DNA from: an uncultured Alphaproteobacteria bacterium
Lineage (GTDB): Bacteria > Pseudomonadota > Alphaproteobacteria > HIMB59 > GCA-002718135
NCBI GenBank assembly: GCA_902614395.1
Contig: CACMKW010000005.1
Location: 34,949-98,948 of the forward strand
Direction: 5' to 3'
Length of the DNA: 64,000 nucleotides
Shown here in pieces: positions 1-9,270 of the stretch. Below the pieces are notes generated by a model, which worked only from the letters and a program-made list of their open reading frames with translations, did not search any database and was not told where the DNA came from. Position numbers and translations under genes: made by a program. Each line of letters opens with the position of its first letter. The first letter of the stretch is position 1.

Positions 1-37
1 GATTTGAATTATCAAAAAAAATTATTAATTTAATAAA

Positions 38-1135
38 ATGAGATTATTTTTATCTTCATCTATTTTAGTTATTTTCTTAATATTAAATAAAAATGTTTTT
101 TCTTTAAGTAATGATCATAAATTATCAATATTAAAAAACGGTCTAGATCAACCTTGGAGTATTTCATTTATTAATAAGAATGAAATATTGATTAGTGAGA
201 AAACAGGTAAAATAAAATTATTTAATCAAACTAATGGAAGTATTATTGAGATAAAACATAATTTAAGTTTTATTGAGGATATAAACTCCCAAGGTGGTTT
301 GCTGGAAATTTTATATCATGATGATCATGTTTATATTAGTTACTCTGAGAAAAGAGGTGAATTTAAATTATATGGACCATCATCTACGTCAATTGCAAAA
401 GCAAAATTTAATAGAGAAAAACTAAATTTTAATAATATATTTAGATCTGAGCCCCCAATAAGATCCCCTTATCATTTTGGCTCTAGAATAGTAATTAAAG
501 ATAATTATTTATTTGCTTCTTTAGGTGAAAGAGGCAAAGGAATGATTGCTCAAGAAGCAGATAAACATCCAGGTAGTATTATTAGAATTAATTTAGATGG
601 ATCAGTACCAAAAGATAATCCACATTTTAAAAATCAACCTTTATGGCTTCCTGAAATTTTTCAAATTGGTGTTAGAAATCCTCAAGGAATGGCAATCTCA
701 TCTTTTGATAATAAAATATACATCAGTAATCACGGAGCTAAAGGTGGTGATTGGATTGGTGAAGTAAAGAAAGGTGAAAACTATGGATGGAAAATACTTG
801 GTTGGGGTGGAACAAATTATAATAATACAAAAATAGGACCTAAATGGTTACCAGGTTATACAAAAGCAATTCATTACTGGGTACCTTCAATTGCTGTTAG
901 TGCAATCACAATATATGATGGAGAAGAATTTCCAGAATTTAAAGGATTAGCACTTGTAACATCATTAAAAGATCAATCTTTACGCTCATTAGATTTTTCA
1001 AATTTAGATAATGTAGAAGAAGATATTATTTTTAAGAATGAAATAGGAAGAATAAGAGATATTAAAATTCATCCAGAAAGTGGTAAAATTTTCTTTTTAG
1101 CTCAAGATAAATTATGGAAATTTGAAAAAAAATAA
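38..1135 (+). CDS. PQQ-dependent sugar dehydrogenase (GSDH family), secreted
   Basis: Predicted periplasmic six-bladed beta-propeller of the glucose/sorbosone dehydrogenase family, which oxidises aldoses using PQQ. The first ~22 residues form a signal peptide ending near VFS. Family motifs are visible in order: GLDQPWSISF, GGLLEILYH, HFGSRI, SLGERG, PGSIIRINLDGS and QIGVRNPQGM, then SNHGAKGGDWIGE. At 365 residues it has the usual length for the soluble Asd/YliI type. The ATG is the first start in the window. The physiological substrate cannot be read from sequence, and no PQQ biosynthesis gene is nearby. Confidence 0.88.
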   Translation: MRLFLSSSILVIFLILNKNVFSLSNDHKLSILKNGLDQPWSISFINKNEILISEKTGKIKLFNQTNGSIIEIKHNLSFIEDINSQGGLLEILYHDDHVYISYSEKRGEFKLYGPSSTSIAKAKFNREKLNFNNIFRSEPPIRSPYHFGSRIVIKDNYLFASLGERGKGMIAQEADKHPGSIIRINLDGSVPKDNPHFKNQPLWLPEIFQIGVRNPQGMAISSFDNKIYISNHGAKGGDWIGEVKKGENYGWKILGWGGTNYNNTKIGPKWLPGYTKAIHYWVPSIAVSAITIYDGEEFPEFKGLALVTSLKDQSLRSLDFSNLDNVEEDIIFKNEIGRIRDIKIHPESGKIFFLAQDKLWKFEKK

Positions 1136-1182
1136 TATCTTCATGTGTTTGAGAAATATTCTTTTTGATTTATAATAACTGT

Positions 1183-1299
1183 ATGTTTGAATTTTTAGCT
1201 TTTTTAGTTGGTATTATGATAATGGGACCTATCGTATATATTTATTTTTTAGTTCAAGATTTAAAAAAAAGAGTTGATAAGCTAGAAGATAAAAATTAA
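1183..1299 (+). CDS. 38-residue single-pass membrane microprotein
   Basis: Too short for the ORF track. It reads MFEFLAFLVGIMIMGPIVYI, continues a hydrophobic stretch to about residue 24, and ends with a charged, coiled-coil-like tail (DLKKRVDKLEDK). A hydrophobic helix followed by a charged amphipathic tail is typical of real small inner-membrane proteins rather than chance AT-rich ORFs. It sits alone between the sugar dehydrogenase and the tRNA gene. No clear Shine-Dalgarno is seen. Function unknown. Confidence 0.45.
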   Translation: MFEFLAFLVGIMIMGPIVYIYFLVQDLKKRVDKLEDKN

Positions 1300-1331
1300 A
1301 TTTTATTAGTTTTAAGATTTTAAAGGAATTT

Positions 1332-1421
1332 TGGCGGAGAGAGTGAGATTCGAACTCACGAACGAGTTGCCCCGTTGCCGGTTTTCAAGACCGGTGCTTT
1401 CAACCGCTCAGCCATCTCTCC
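1332..1421 (-). tRNA. tRNA-Ser(UGA)
   Basis: On the minus strand the acceptor arms GGAGAGA and TCTCTCC pair, and a genomically encoded CCA end lies at 1332-1334. The anticodon stem CCGGT/ACCGG encloses loop CTTGAAA, giving anticodon TGA (plus-strand TCA at 1385-1387). A long variable arm (plus strand about 1358-1376) and a T-arm with TTCGAA are present, as expected for a type II serine tRNA of 90 nt. It reads UCN serine codons. Confidence 0.97.
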
Positions 1422-1513
1422 GTTTAATGCTTACTATAGTTTCAACATAAAAAAGTCAAAATATTAAGTATATATCGTTTCCTAATTAACGATAGTTTTG
1501 GTAATTTTATATA

Positions 1514-2551
1514 ATGATTTTTAGATTTGTATTAATATTTTTATTTATATCATTTAATGCATACTCAACTGATTGTGAAAAACCAAAAATGCCAACTGAT
1601 GAAGAGTGGAGTAGCTGGCTTTCAACTATTAAAAAAGAAGCTTTAGATAAAGGTATAAGTCAAAATACTATCTCAAAACATTTAAATAATGTTAAGCCAC
1701 AAAGTAAAATTATTATGCGCGATCGATGTCAGCCGGCATCAACAATGACTTTAGATGAATATTTATTTTATACCATTACAAAAGATAAAATATTTGCTGG
1801 AAAAAATTTTTTAAAAAAACATAAAGATATATTAAAAGAAATTGGAGAGTATTTTAAAATACAACCCAGATTTATTGTAGCCGTATTGGGTATGGAGAGT
1901 TATTATGGAAGAAATCAAGGAAAAATAAATTCAATAATTGCGATAACAACTCTTGCATTTGATAGAAGAAGAAGTGATTTTTATAAAAAACAATTATTTG
2001 CAGCTCTTGAAATATTAGATAAAAATCTTGTCCCTAATGGAGAGTTAAAAGGAAGTTGGGGTGGTGCAGTTGGCATGACTCAGATGATACCTACAACTTT
2101 TTTAGAAACAGCATACGATTGGGATGGTGATGGAATAGATATATGGAATAGTTATGCAGATGCTTTTGCAAGTACAGCAAATTATTTAACTTCATTAGAC
2201 AAAAATCCATGGTCTTATGATAGTACATGGGGGAGAGAAATACTCCCTCCAAAAAATATTTCTTCATCATTTTTTGATTCTATAAAGCAAATTAACCCGA
2301 AAGGTTGTGGAGCAGTTAAACGAAGATCAATTCCAAAAACTCTATCTGAATGGTCAAAATTAGGATTTACAAAAATTAATGGAGATCCTTTACCAATAAG
2401 AGATGATTTAGAAGCTAGATTAATAATGCCAGATGGGATAGACGGAAGAATGTTCATAGTTTATCCAAATTACAAAAATATTCTTTATTACAATTGTTCA
2501 TCATATTACGCTGTATCAGTAGGTCTTCTAAGTGATAAAATATCTAATTAA
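1514..2551 (+). CDS. Lytic murein transglycosylase, MltB type
   Basis: Cleaves peptidoglycan glycan strands to 1,6-anhydromuropeptides in the periplasm. A signal peptide covers residues 1-18 (ends NAYS). The SLT_2/MltB domain has the catalytic glutamate in GMESYYG (E128), followed by TTLAFDRRR and GSWGGAVGMTQMIPTTF, the conserved MltB substrate-groove segment. There is no lipobox, so it is probably soluble and periplasmic (MltB/Slt35-like). It overlaps the downstream rlpA-like gene by 20 bp and lies with rlpA and a D,D-carboxypeptidase in a small wall-remodelling operon. Confidence 0.92.
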   Translation: MIFRFVLIFLFISFNAYSTDCEKPKMPTDEEWSSWLSTIKKEALDKGISQNTISKHLNNVKPQSKIIMRDRCQPASTMTLDEYLFYTITKDKIFAGKNFLKKHKDILKEIGEYFKIQPRFIVAVLGMESYYGRNQGKINSIIAITTLAFDRRRSDFYKKQLFAALEILDKNLVPNGELKGSWGGAVGMTQMIPTTFLETAYDWDGDGIDIWNSYADAFASTANYLTSLDKNPWSYDSTWGREILPPKNISSSFFDSIKQINPKGCGAVKRRSIPKTLSEWSKLGFTKINGDPLPIRDDLEARLIMPDGIDGRMFIVYPNYKNILYYNCSSYYAVSVGLLSDKISN

Positions 2552-3467
2552 TTTAATTGTAATTTTATTTTTATTTTCTTGTAATGAATTAAATCTTAAT
2601 AATGTTTCTGATGTTGTAGAAAATAGCACAAACAAAATAGAAGAAATAATTGATAAAACAAAAGATGATAAAAAAGAAAAAAATCTTTCAAATAATAAAC
2701 AAACAAAAGATAATATTTTTTATTATGTTGGTGAAACCTATTTTATTGAAGGAGTTAGTTATACTCCAGAAGAAAACTATAATTATTCAGAAATTGGACT
2801 TTCTTCTTTTTATGGTAAGGAATTACACAATATTAAAACTGTAAATAATGATTTAAATAAAGTTACAGAATTACTTGGTAGACATAAAACTCTACCTATT
2901 CCAAGTATGGTCAAGGTCACTAACTTGGATAATGGACTTTCTATAAATGTAAAAATAATAGATAGACATGATGATAATGCTGTTATTATTCAGGTTTCAA
3001 GAAAAGTTGCACAACTTCTTGGATTTTATAAATCTAAAATAGCTACTGTAAAAGTAGAGATACTTTCTGATGCTAGTAAACAATGGAAGAGTGTTGCAAA
3101 TTCATTAAATGAAGAAAATTTTGATGAAACTATTTCTTCTGCACCAACAGATATTGTATCTATTGAAGAAATTGATGAAATTCTGGAAATTAATGATGAG
3201 GTTGCTGCAATTAAGGAAGAACCAATTGAACTTAAATCAGAAAAAATAACTGATTTTAAATTATATTTAAGAGTAATAGGATTTGAAAACTATCAGAGTA
3301 TTCAATCAGTATTAGATAATTATGAAAATAATCTAAAATATACTTCTGAAAAAAATAATTCCAAATATGACCTAATTATTGGCCCTTTAGAAAATACAGA
3401 AGCAAATAATTTGGTTTCATACTTTATCTCAAAAGGTTATAAGGAGACTGAAATTCTTATTGAATAA
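2532..3467 (+). CDS. rlpA: RlpA-like septal-ring lytic transglycosylase lipoprotein with SPOR-like C-terminus
   Basis: Family role: cleaves denuded (peptide-free) glycan at the division septum. It starts with GTG inside the end of the mltB-like gene. A lipoprotein signal ends at LFSC (C17). After a low-complexity linker, a double-psi beta-barrel domain spans about 88-175: SSFYG at 91-95, GRHKTLP with catalytic-type H118, VTNLDNG, and IDRHD with D144. The last ~70 residues (YDLIIGPL..., KGYKETEI) resemble a SPOR fold that binds denuded glycan. The barrel is diverged, but the key His and Asp are kept. Confidence 0.85.
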   Translation: MIKYLINLIVILFLFSCNELNLNNVSDVVENSTNKIEEIIDKTKDDKKEKNLSNNKQTKDNIFYYVGETYFIEGVSYTPEENYNYSEIGLSSFYGKELHNIKTVNNDLNKVTELLGRHKTLPIPSMVKVTNLDNGLSINVKIIDRHDDNAVIIQVSRKVAQLLGFYKSKIATVKVEILSDASKQWKSVANSLNEENFDETISSAPTDIVSIEEIDEILEINDEVAAIKEEPIELKSEKITDFKLYLRVIGFENYQSIQSVLDNYENNLKYTSEKNNSKYDLIIGPLENTEANNLVSYFISKGYKETEILIE

Positions 3468-3502
3468 CAAATAAAGGTCATAATTAAGAATTATTAATAT
3501 TT

Positions 3503-4636
3503 ATGGTAAAAATTTTTAGCTTTTTTTTATTTTTTATTATTTCTTTAAAACTTTACGCTATTGATACAAAGGCAGAGCAAGCAGTTGTCATTGATTTTGA
3601 TACAAACGAAGTTCTTTTTGAAAAAAATTCTAATGCAAAAGTTATTCCTGCTTCAATGACTAAAATTATGACTGTTTACGTTGCATTTGATAGAATAAAG
3701 AATACAAATTTTTCAATTTCTAATGAATGCAGAGTTTCTCCTAAGGCTTATAAAAAGGGAGGCTCTAGAACATTTTTAGAGATAGATGACAATGTAACAG
3801 TTGATGATTTATTAAAAGGTATAATCGTTCAATCTGGTAATGATGCTTCTATAGCTTTAGCGGAATGTTTAGGAGGTACCGAAGAAGACTTTGCCAAACT
3901 TATGAATGTTTATGCAGAACGATTAGGAATGACAAATACAAATTTTGTTAATTCATCTGGTTGGCCTGATGAAAATCACTATTCCACTGTCAATGATATT
4001 GCAATTCTTTCAAATACAATAATTAGAGATTTTCCAAATCTTTATACATATTTCAAAATGGAAGAATTTACTTATAATGATATTACTCAACCAAATAGAA
4101 ATAAACTTTTATATCAAGTTCAAGGAGCTGACGGTTTAAAAACAGGTTTTACTAAAGAATCTGGTTGGGGAATAGCTGCTACAGCGTTAAGAAATGATAG
4201 AAGGATTACAGTTGTTATAAATGGTACAAATAGCTCAAGATCAAGGTTAAATGAGTCATCTAATTTAATAAATTGGGCATTTAATCAAACTTCTCAACAA
4301 ACATTAGTTGAAAAAGGTCAATTTATTAAAGAAGTAGATGTATGGCTTGGTAGTGAGAGTAGTATAAATTTAATTAGTGCACAAAAATTAGTATCAACAT
4401 TATCATTTGATCAAATTCAATTAATGAATTCTTCTATTAGATATACAAAACCAATATCTGCTCCGATTAAAAAAGGTGATGAATTAGGAAAATTAATTAT
4501 AAATATTGATGGAAAGCCAAAAATAGAAGTACCCCTTATAGCTGAAAAAGATGTAACTGAAGTTAATCCTTTATTTAAAATTTTTGCTGCAGCAAAATAC
4601 TTAATTTTTGGAAGAAGTTTAGATGAAATTAACTAA
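3503..4636 (+). CDS. dacC: D-alanyl-D-alanine carboxypeptidase (peptidase S11, PBP5/6 type)
   Basis: Removes the terminal D-Ala from peptidoglycan stem peptides. A signal peptide covers residues 1-19 (LKLYA). All three penicillin-binding motifs are intact: SxxK as SMTK (S51, K54), SGN at 111-113, and KTG at 213-215. A C-terminal PBP5-like beta domain follows (about 275-350), and the extreme C-terminus could be a membrane-associated helix. The gene belongs to the wall operon with the mltB- and rlpA-like genes, and its end overlaps tmk by 14 bp. The symbol is a family-level choice (dacA/C/D/F are not distinguishable here). Confidence 0.92.
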   Translation: MVKIFSFFLFFIISLKLYAIDTKAEQAVVIDFDTNEVLFEKNSNAKVIPASMTKIMTVYVAFDRIKNTNFSISNECRVSPKAYKKGGSRTFLEIDDNVTVDDLLKGIIVQSGNDASIALAECLGGTEEDFAKLMNVYAERLGMTNTNFVNSSGWPDENHYSTVNDIAILSNTIIRDFPNLYTYFKMEEFTYNDITQPNRNKLLYQVQGADGLKTGFTKESGWGIAATALRNDRRITVVINGTNSSRSRLNESSNLINWAFNQTSQQTLVEKGQFIKEVDVWLGSESSINLISAQKLVSTLSFDQIQLMNSSIRYTKPISAPIKKGDELGKLIINIDGKPKIEVPLIAEKDVTEVNPLFKIFAAAKYLIFGRSLDEIN

Positions 4637-5234
4637 AGGTTTGTTCATTAGTTTTGAAGGACCTGAAGCAAGTGGAAAATCATCTCAAATATTACTTTTG
4701 TCAAAATATTTAAAAAAAAAGAAAATTCCTTTTATTATATCCAGAGAACCAGGAGGAACTGATTTTGCTGAAAAATTAAGAAAATTAATTTTAGATAATA
4801 AATCCACAATTAATAATTTAGAAGAATTACTTCTTCTTATGGCTGCTAGGTCAAATCATATCAATGAAGTAATTATACCTAATCTAAAAAAAGGTAAAAT
4901 TGTTATTTCAGATCGATATGCAGATTCTTCATTTGTTTATCAAGGATATGTAAATAAGTTTGGTATAAAAAGAGCTCAAAAACTTCATAAAGAACTTCTA
5001 AATAATTTCTTTCCTGACTATACTTTTATTTTCAAAATCAATCCAAAAGAAATAATCAAAAGATTAAAACAAAGAAAAGTTAAAAACAAATATGATAAAT
5101 CTAACTTATTATTTCATCAAAAAGTAATTCAAGGATATAAAAAAATAGCAAAGCCAAAAAGATATATAACTGTAGATGCTTCTTTATCTAGAGATATAAT
5201 TCATAAAAATATTATTGAAAAATTAAAGTTGTAA
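4623..5234 (+). CDS. tmk: Thymidylate kinase
   Basis: Phosphorylates dTMP to dTDP for DNA synthesis. The P-loop FEGPEASGKSS is near the N-terminus (about 11-21), followed by the dTMP-binding SREPGGT, the MAARSNH helix and SDRYADSSFVYQG (DR motif). At 203 residues it is normal length. The ATG lies inside the 3' end of the carboxypeptidase gene, so translation is probably coupled. holB, metG and tatD follow in the order common in alphaproteobacteria. Confidence 0.96.
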   Translation: MKLTKGLFISFEGPEASGKSSQILLLSKYLKKKKIPFIISREPGGTDFAEKLRKLILDNKSTINNLEELLLLMAARSNHINEVIIPNLKKGKIVISDRYADSSFVYQGYVNKFGIKRAQKLHKELLNNFFPDYTFIFKINPKEIIKRLKQRKVKNKYDKSNLLFHQKVIQGYKKIAKPKRYITVDASLSRDIIHKNIIEKLKL

Positions 5235-5237
5235 TTA

Positions 5238-6221
5238 ATGATTGAATTAATAGGTTTTGAAAAAGAGTATAAAGATCTTCTTAACAGATACGAATCAAAT
5301 AATCTTCCAAATTCAATTTTAATTCATGGTTTAAGCGGTATAGGTAAAAGAACGTTTCTTAACAAATTAGTTAAAAATATTATAAATATAGAATTTAAAG
5401 ATAATAATGTTGACCATCATTTAAATTTATTTAAAAATAATACACATCCAAATATAAAAATAATTGAAAAAGAGATTGATAGCAAAACTGGAAAAATTAA
5501 ATCTAATATTACAATTGAACAAATTAGAAGATTAAAAACATTTTTAAATTCAACAACAACAATTCAAAATTCTTCTAAAATAGTTATCGTTGATACTGCT
5601 GATTATTTAAACATTAGTTCTGCAAATAGTATGCTCAAGATCTTAGAAGAATCAAAAGAAAATACCTATATCTTTTTAATATCAAACCAGATTTCATTAC
5701 TTTTGCCAACAATTAGATCAAGATGTTTAAAAATTAAATTTAATACTCATAATCTAACTAATTTTACTAATATTATTAAAGATAATATTGATGAAATATC
5801 TAATGAAGAAATAAATTTTTACTTCGAATTAACGTACGGATCACCAGGAAACACTATTCTATATTATAATAATAATTTCTTTGATATTTTCCAATTATCA
5901 ATTAAATGTCTTTTATCAAATGATCTAGATGATGATAAAATAAATTTGTCTAATATTTTATCAAAACTTTCTAATGATGAATTTAATAATTATTTATCAA
6001 TGCTTAAATTTATTCTAATTGTTACTAATAAGCTTAAAATAAACAGAGATGATAAAAGTTTGGTTAATATGCCAAATTATCTAGAGTTAGAGTCTTTATC
6101 GACAAATCTTACCAAAAAAAATCTTATTGATAGATTTGATTATTTAACTAATAACCAAAAAGAATTATTTAATTTAAATCTTGATAAAAAAATATTTATA
6201 TTAAATTTTTTAACTCAATAA
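5238..6221 (+). CDS. holB: DNA polymerase III subunit delta'
   Basis: Clamp-loader subunit. An AAA+ N-terminal fold is recognisable from HGLSGIGKRTFL (degenerate P-loop region), NITIEQIRRLKTF, KIVIVDTADYLN (Walker-B-like), NSMLKILEE (sensor region) and IRSRC. The usual zinc-binding cysteine cluster of delta'/gamma subunits is not seen. The C-terminal helical part is poorly conserved, as usual for holB. Position immediately after tmk and 1 bp before metG strongly supports the call. Confidence 0.9.
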   Translation: MIELIGFEKEYKDLLNRYESNNLPNSILIHGLSGIGKRTFLNKLVKNIINIEFKDNNVDHHLNLFKNNTHPNIKIIEKEIDSKTGKIKSNITIEQIRRLKTFLNSTTTIQNSSKIVIVDTADYLNISSANSMLKILEESKENTYIFLISNQISLLLPTIRSRCLKIKFNTHNLTNFTNIIKDNIDEISNEEINFYFELTYGSPGNTILYYNNNFFDIFQLSIKCLLSNDLDDDKINLSNILSKLSNDEFNNYLSMLKFILIVTNKLKINRDDKSLVNMPNYLELESLSTNLTKKNLIDRFDYLTNNQKELFNLNLDKKIFILNFLTQ

Positions 6222-6222
6222 A

Positions 6223-7743
6223 ATGAATTTTTATATAACTACTCCAATTTACTACACTAATGATATTCCTCATATAGGTCATGCTTATACAAGTATAGCT
6301 TGCGATATAATTGCGCGATATAATAAATTATTAGGAAACAATGTATTCTTTTTAACAGGTACAGACGAGCATGGGCAAAAAGTAGAAAAAGCTGCTATTA
6401 ATTCAAACTTAAAACCTAAAGAATTCGTTGATAAACTTTCAGTTAATTTTATTAATTTAATACCTTTTTTAGGATGTGAAATAGATGATTTTATAAGAAC
6501 TACTGAAGAAAGACATATTAAAGCTTCACAAGAACTTTGGAGGCAATTAGAAAAAAATAATCAAATATATCTTTCAAATTATGAAGGTTGGTACTCAGTT
6601 AGAGATGAAGCATTTTATTTAGAAAATGAATTAAAAAAGATTGATGGTAAATACGTTACCGATAATGGATCACCTGTAGAGTGGGTTAAGGAGGAGAGTT
6701 ATTTTTTTAAGCTTTCAGAATGGCAAGATAAGCTGATCAATTATTATGAAAAAAATCCAGAATCAATCTTACCAAGAACGCGATATAATGAAGTATTAAG
6801 TTTTATTAAAGGCGGATTAAAAGATCTGTCTATTTCAAGAACAACTTTTAATTGGGGAGTGCCAGTTCCAAATAATTCTAAGCATGTGATGTATGTTTGG
6901 ATTGATGCATTATGTAACTACCTAACTGCAATTGGTTATCCAGATACAAACAATAATAATTATAAGAAATTTTGGCCCGCAACACATATTGTGGGGAAAG
7001 ATATATTAAGATTTCATGCAGTTTATTGGCCAGCCTTTTTAATGGCTGCAGGTATCGAGCCACCTAAAAGAATATTTGCACACGGGTGGTGGACAAATGA
7101 AGGACAAAAAATTTCTAAATCCCTTGGTAATGTCATTGACCCTTATGAAATAATTGATGAATATGGTTTGGATCAAATAAGATTTTTTTTATTTAGAGAA
7201 GTACCTTTTGGAAATGATGGAGATTTTTCAAAAAAAGCAATCGCAAATAGAGTTAACGCAGATTTATCAAATAATTTTGGTAATTTAGTACAAAGGGTTT
7301 CATCATTTGCTGTAAAAAATAATGATTCTTTACTAAAACCAGCAAAAAATTTAACCAATGAAGATAAGAATTTAATTAATATTCTTCAAAATAAATTTGA
7401 TGAATATTGTAACTTTATGAATAATCAACAAATTGATAGAGCAATTAAGTCTGTCTTGGAGTTAATTTCTGCCGGTAACGCATATGTTGACACTCAAGCA
7501 CCATGGACACTAAAAAAAACAAATAAAATTAGAATGGAAGAGGTTTTATATATAGTTACAAATATAATTATTAAATCAGCTATTATGCTTTATCCAATAA
7601 TACCAACTAGTTCAAAAAATATTCTTAATATTTTTAACTATAATATGGAAAATAATAAATTTGAGAACTTCACTAAACTAATAAATCAAAATATAAAAAT
7701 AAATAATCCAGAACCAATATTTCCAAGAATATTGAATGATTGA
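6223..7743 (+). CDS. metG: Methionyl-tRNA synthetase
   Basis: Class I aminoacyl-tRNA synthetase that charges tRNA-Met. HIGH is at residues 17-20 and the KMSKS signature is KISKS at 296-300. The connective domain (WYSVRDEAFY...SPVEWVKEESYFF) has no Cys-x-x-Cys knuckles, so it is the zinc-free type. It stops after the anticodon-binding helical domain without the C-terminal EMAP/tRNA-binding domain, giving 506 residues as in many alphaproteobacteria. It overlaps tatD by 8 bp. Confidence 0.97.
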   Translation: MNFYITTPIYYTNDIPHIGHAYTSIACDIIARYNKLLGNNVFFLTGTDEHGQKVEKAAINSNLKPKEFVDKLSVNFINLIPFLGCEIDDFIRTTEERHIKASQELWRQLEKNNQIYLSNYEGWYSVRDEAFYLENELKKIDGKYVTDNGSPVEWVKEESYFFKLSEWQDKLINYYEKNPESILPRTRYNEVLSFIKGGLKDLSISRTTFNWGVPVPNNSKHVMYVWIDALCNYLTAIGYPDTNNNNYKKFWPATHIVGKDILRFHAVYWPAFLMAAGIEPPKRIFAHGWWTNEGQKISKSLGNVIDPYEIIDEYGLDQIRFFLFREVPFGNDGDFSKKAIANRVNADLSNNFGNLVQRVSSFAVKNNDSLLKPAKNLTNEDKNLINILQNKFDEYCNFMNNQQIDRAIKSVLELISAGNAYVDTQAPWTLKKTNKIRMEEVLYIVTNIIIKSAIMLYPIIPTSSKNILNIFNYNMENNKFENFTKLINQNIKINNPEPIFPRILND

Positions 7744-8518
7744 CTCACATTGTCATTTAAATTTTAAAAAATTATCAGATAATTTTGAGAATATAATTAA
7801 TAACTCCAAAAAAAATAATATTAGCACAATATTATCAATCAATACTAATCCTGAAGATTTTCAGGATCATTTAAATTTAATAAACAATTATAATTCTATT
7901 TATCTTTCATATGGACTTCACCCAAGTAATGTTCAATCAATGAACCAAATTGAATTACAAAACTTTGATCAATACTGTAATAATGAAAAAGTAATAGGAA
8001 TAGGTGAAACAGGTATTGATCTCTATCATAATGATCAATTTCTCAAAGAACAATCACAAGTATTTGAAACCCATATTGAAGCTTCAATAAAGCATTCACT
8101 TCCAATTATCATTCATCAAAGAAATTCTGAAAAAGAAATAGTAGATATTTTAAAAAATTATAAATCAAATAATCTAAAATTAATTTTTCACTGTTTTACT
8201 GGTTCAAATCAACTATTAAATTTTTGTCTAGAGAATAACTACTACATTTCAATTTCTGGAATAATAACATTTAAAAATGCATCAAATCTAAGAGATATAA
8301 TTAAGGAAGCTCCTTTAGATTCTATACTTATAGAAACTGATAGTCCTTTTTTAGCACCCGAACCAATGAGAGGTAAAGTTAATGAGCCATCTTTTGTAAA
8401 ATATACAGCTGAATATTTAGCAAAATTTTTTAAATTATCCTTAGAAGAATTCGAAAAAATCACTGATAATAATTTTTTTAATTTGTTTACAAAAGCTAAA
8501 AGAGATAATTATCTGTAA
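7736..8518 (+). CDS. tatD: TatD-family metal-dependent deoxyribonuclease
   Basis: TIM-barrel metallohydrolase of the TatD/YcfH family (3'-5' DNase). Metal ligands are visible: DSHCHL at the N-terminus (H5, H7), GIGETGID (Glu), IIIHQRN (His), FHCFTG (His) and ETDSPFLAPEP (Asp). Full length at 260 residues. The start ATG overlaps the metG stop and the gene ends in ATGA/TAATG-type overlap with the next gene. In alphaproteobacteria the YcfH-type member sits at this position after metG. Confidence 0.93.
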   Translation: MIDSHCHLNFKKLSDNFENIINNSKKNNISTILSINTNPEDFQDHLNLINNYNSIYLSYGLHPSNVQSMNQIELQNFDQYCNNEKVIGIGETGIDLYHNDQFLKEQSQVFETHIEASIKHSLPIIIHQRNSEKEIVDILKNYKSNNLKLIFHCFTGSNQLLNFCLENNYYISISGIITFKNASNLRDIIKEAPLDSILIETDSPFLAPEPMRGKVNEPSFVKYTAEYLAKFFKLSLEEFEKITDNNFFNLFTKAKRDNYL

Positions 8519-9270
8519 TGAAAATAACAATTTTAGGGTGCGGGGGATCTTTTGGTTCACCTTTAGCATGGAATAGACATGGTAATATTGATCTAAATAA
8601 TAAAAGAAATTTTAGAACAAGGTCATCGGTACTTATTGAATATAAAAATACAAATATTCTAATTGATACTAGTCCAGATCTTAGACAGCAACTTTATAAT
8701 GCTAAATGTACAAATATTGATGCAGTCCTTTATACGCATATTCATTCTGATCATACATCAGGAGTACCAGATATGAGGGCAATGTCTTTAATAAATAAAA
8801 AAATTATACCTGCATATATGCCAAAAGAAATGATTTCCGAGATGGAAACAAATTATAAATATATTTTTAAAGGAGAAAAAGATTATTTGCCATTTATGGA
8901 AATTAAAGAATTAGATTCTGGTATAAATTTCCAAAATATAAATATTGAAACATTTAAACATAATCATGGTTCAATTGACGTTCAAACATACAAGATTGGA
9001 AATTTTGCTTATTCTACAGATTTAAAAAAATTTTATAATCAAGATATTGATAAATTAAAAAATCTAGATTTATGGGTTGTTGGTTTGTTAAGAGAGGATA
9101 CTCATCCTGCTCATGCTGGATTTGATCAAATAATGGATTTCATTTCATATATTAAGCCAAAACAAACTATTTTTACTCATATGACAGCTTTACTAGATGA
9201 AAAAGAATTAATAACAAAGTGCCCAGCAAATGTAAAACCTGGATATGATGGTATGATTATTTATTTATGA
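8518..9270 (+). CDS. MBL-fold metallohydrolase, PhnP-like
   Basis: Metallo-beta-lactamase-fold phosphodiesterase resembling PhnP (cyclic phosphodiesterase) and the enzyme usually found next to tatD in alphaproteobacteria. The HxHxDH motif is THIHSDHTSG (H74, H76, D78, H79). Other metal ligands are FKHNHGS, YSTDLKKF and FTHMT. The N-terminus LGCGGSFGSPL is the characteristic opening of this subgroup. No phn genes are nearby, so a role in C-P lyase is not implied. It overlaps the next gene by 4 bp. Confidence 0.85.
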   Translation: MKITILGCGGSFGSPLAWNRHGNIDLNNKRNFRTRSSVLIEYKNTNILIDTSPDLRQQLYNAKCTNIDAVLYTHIHSDHTSGVPDMRAMSLINKKIIPAYMPKEMISEMETNYKYIFKGEKDYLPFMEIKELDSGINFQNINIETFKHNHGSIDVQTYKIGNFAYSTDLKKFYNQDIDKLKNLDLWVVGLLREDTHPAHAGFDQIMDFISYIKPKQTIFTHMTALLDEKELITKCPANVKPGYDGMIIYL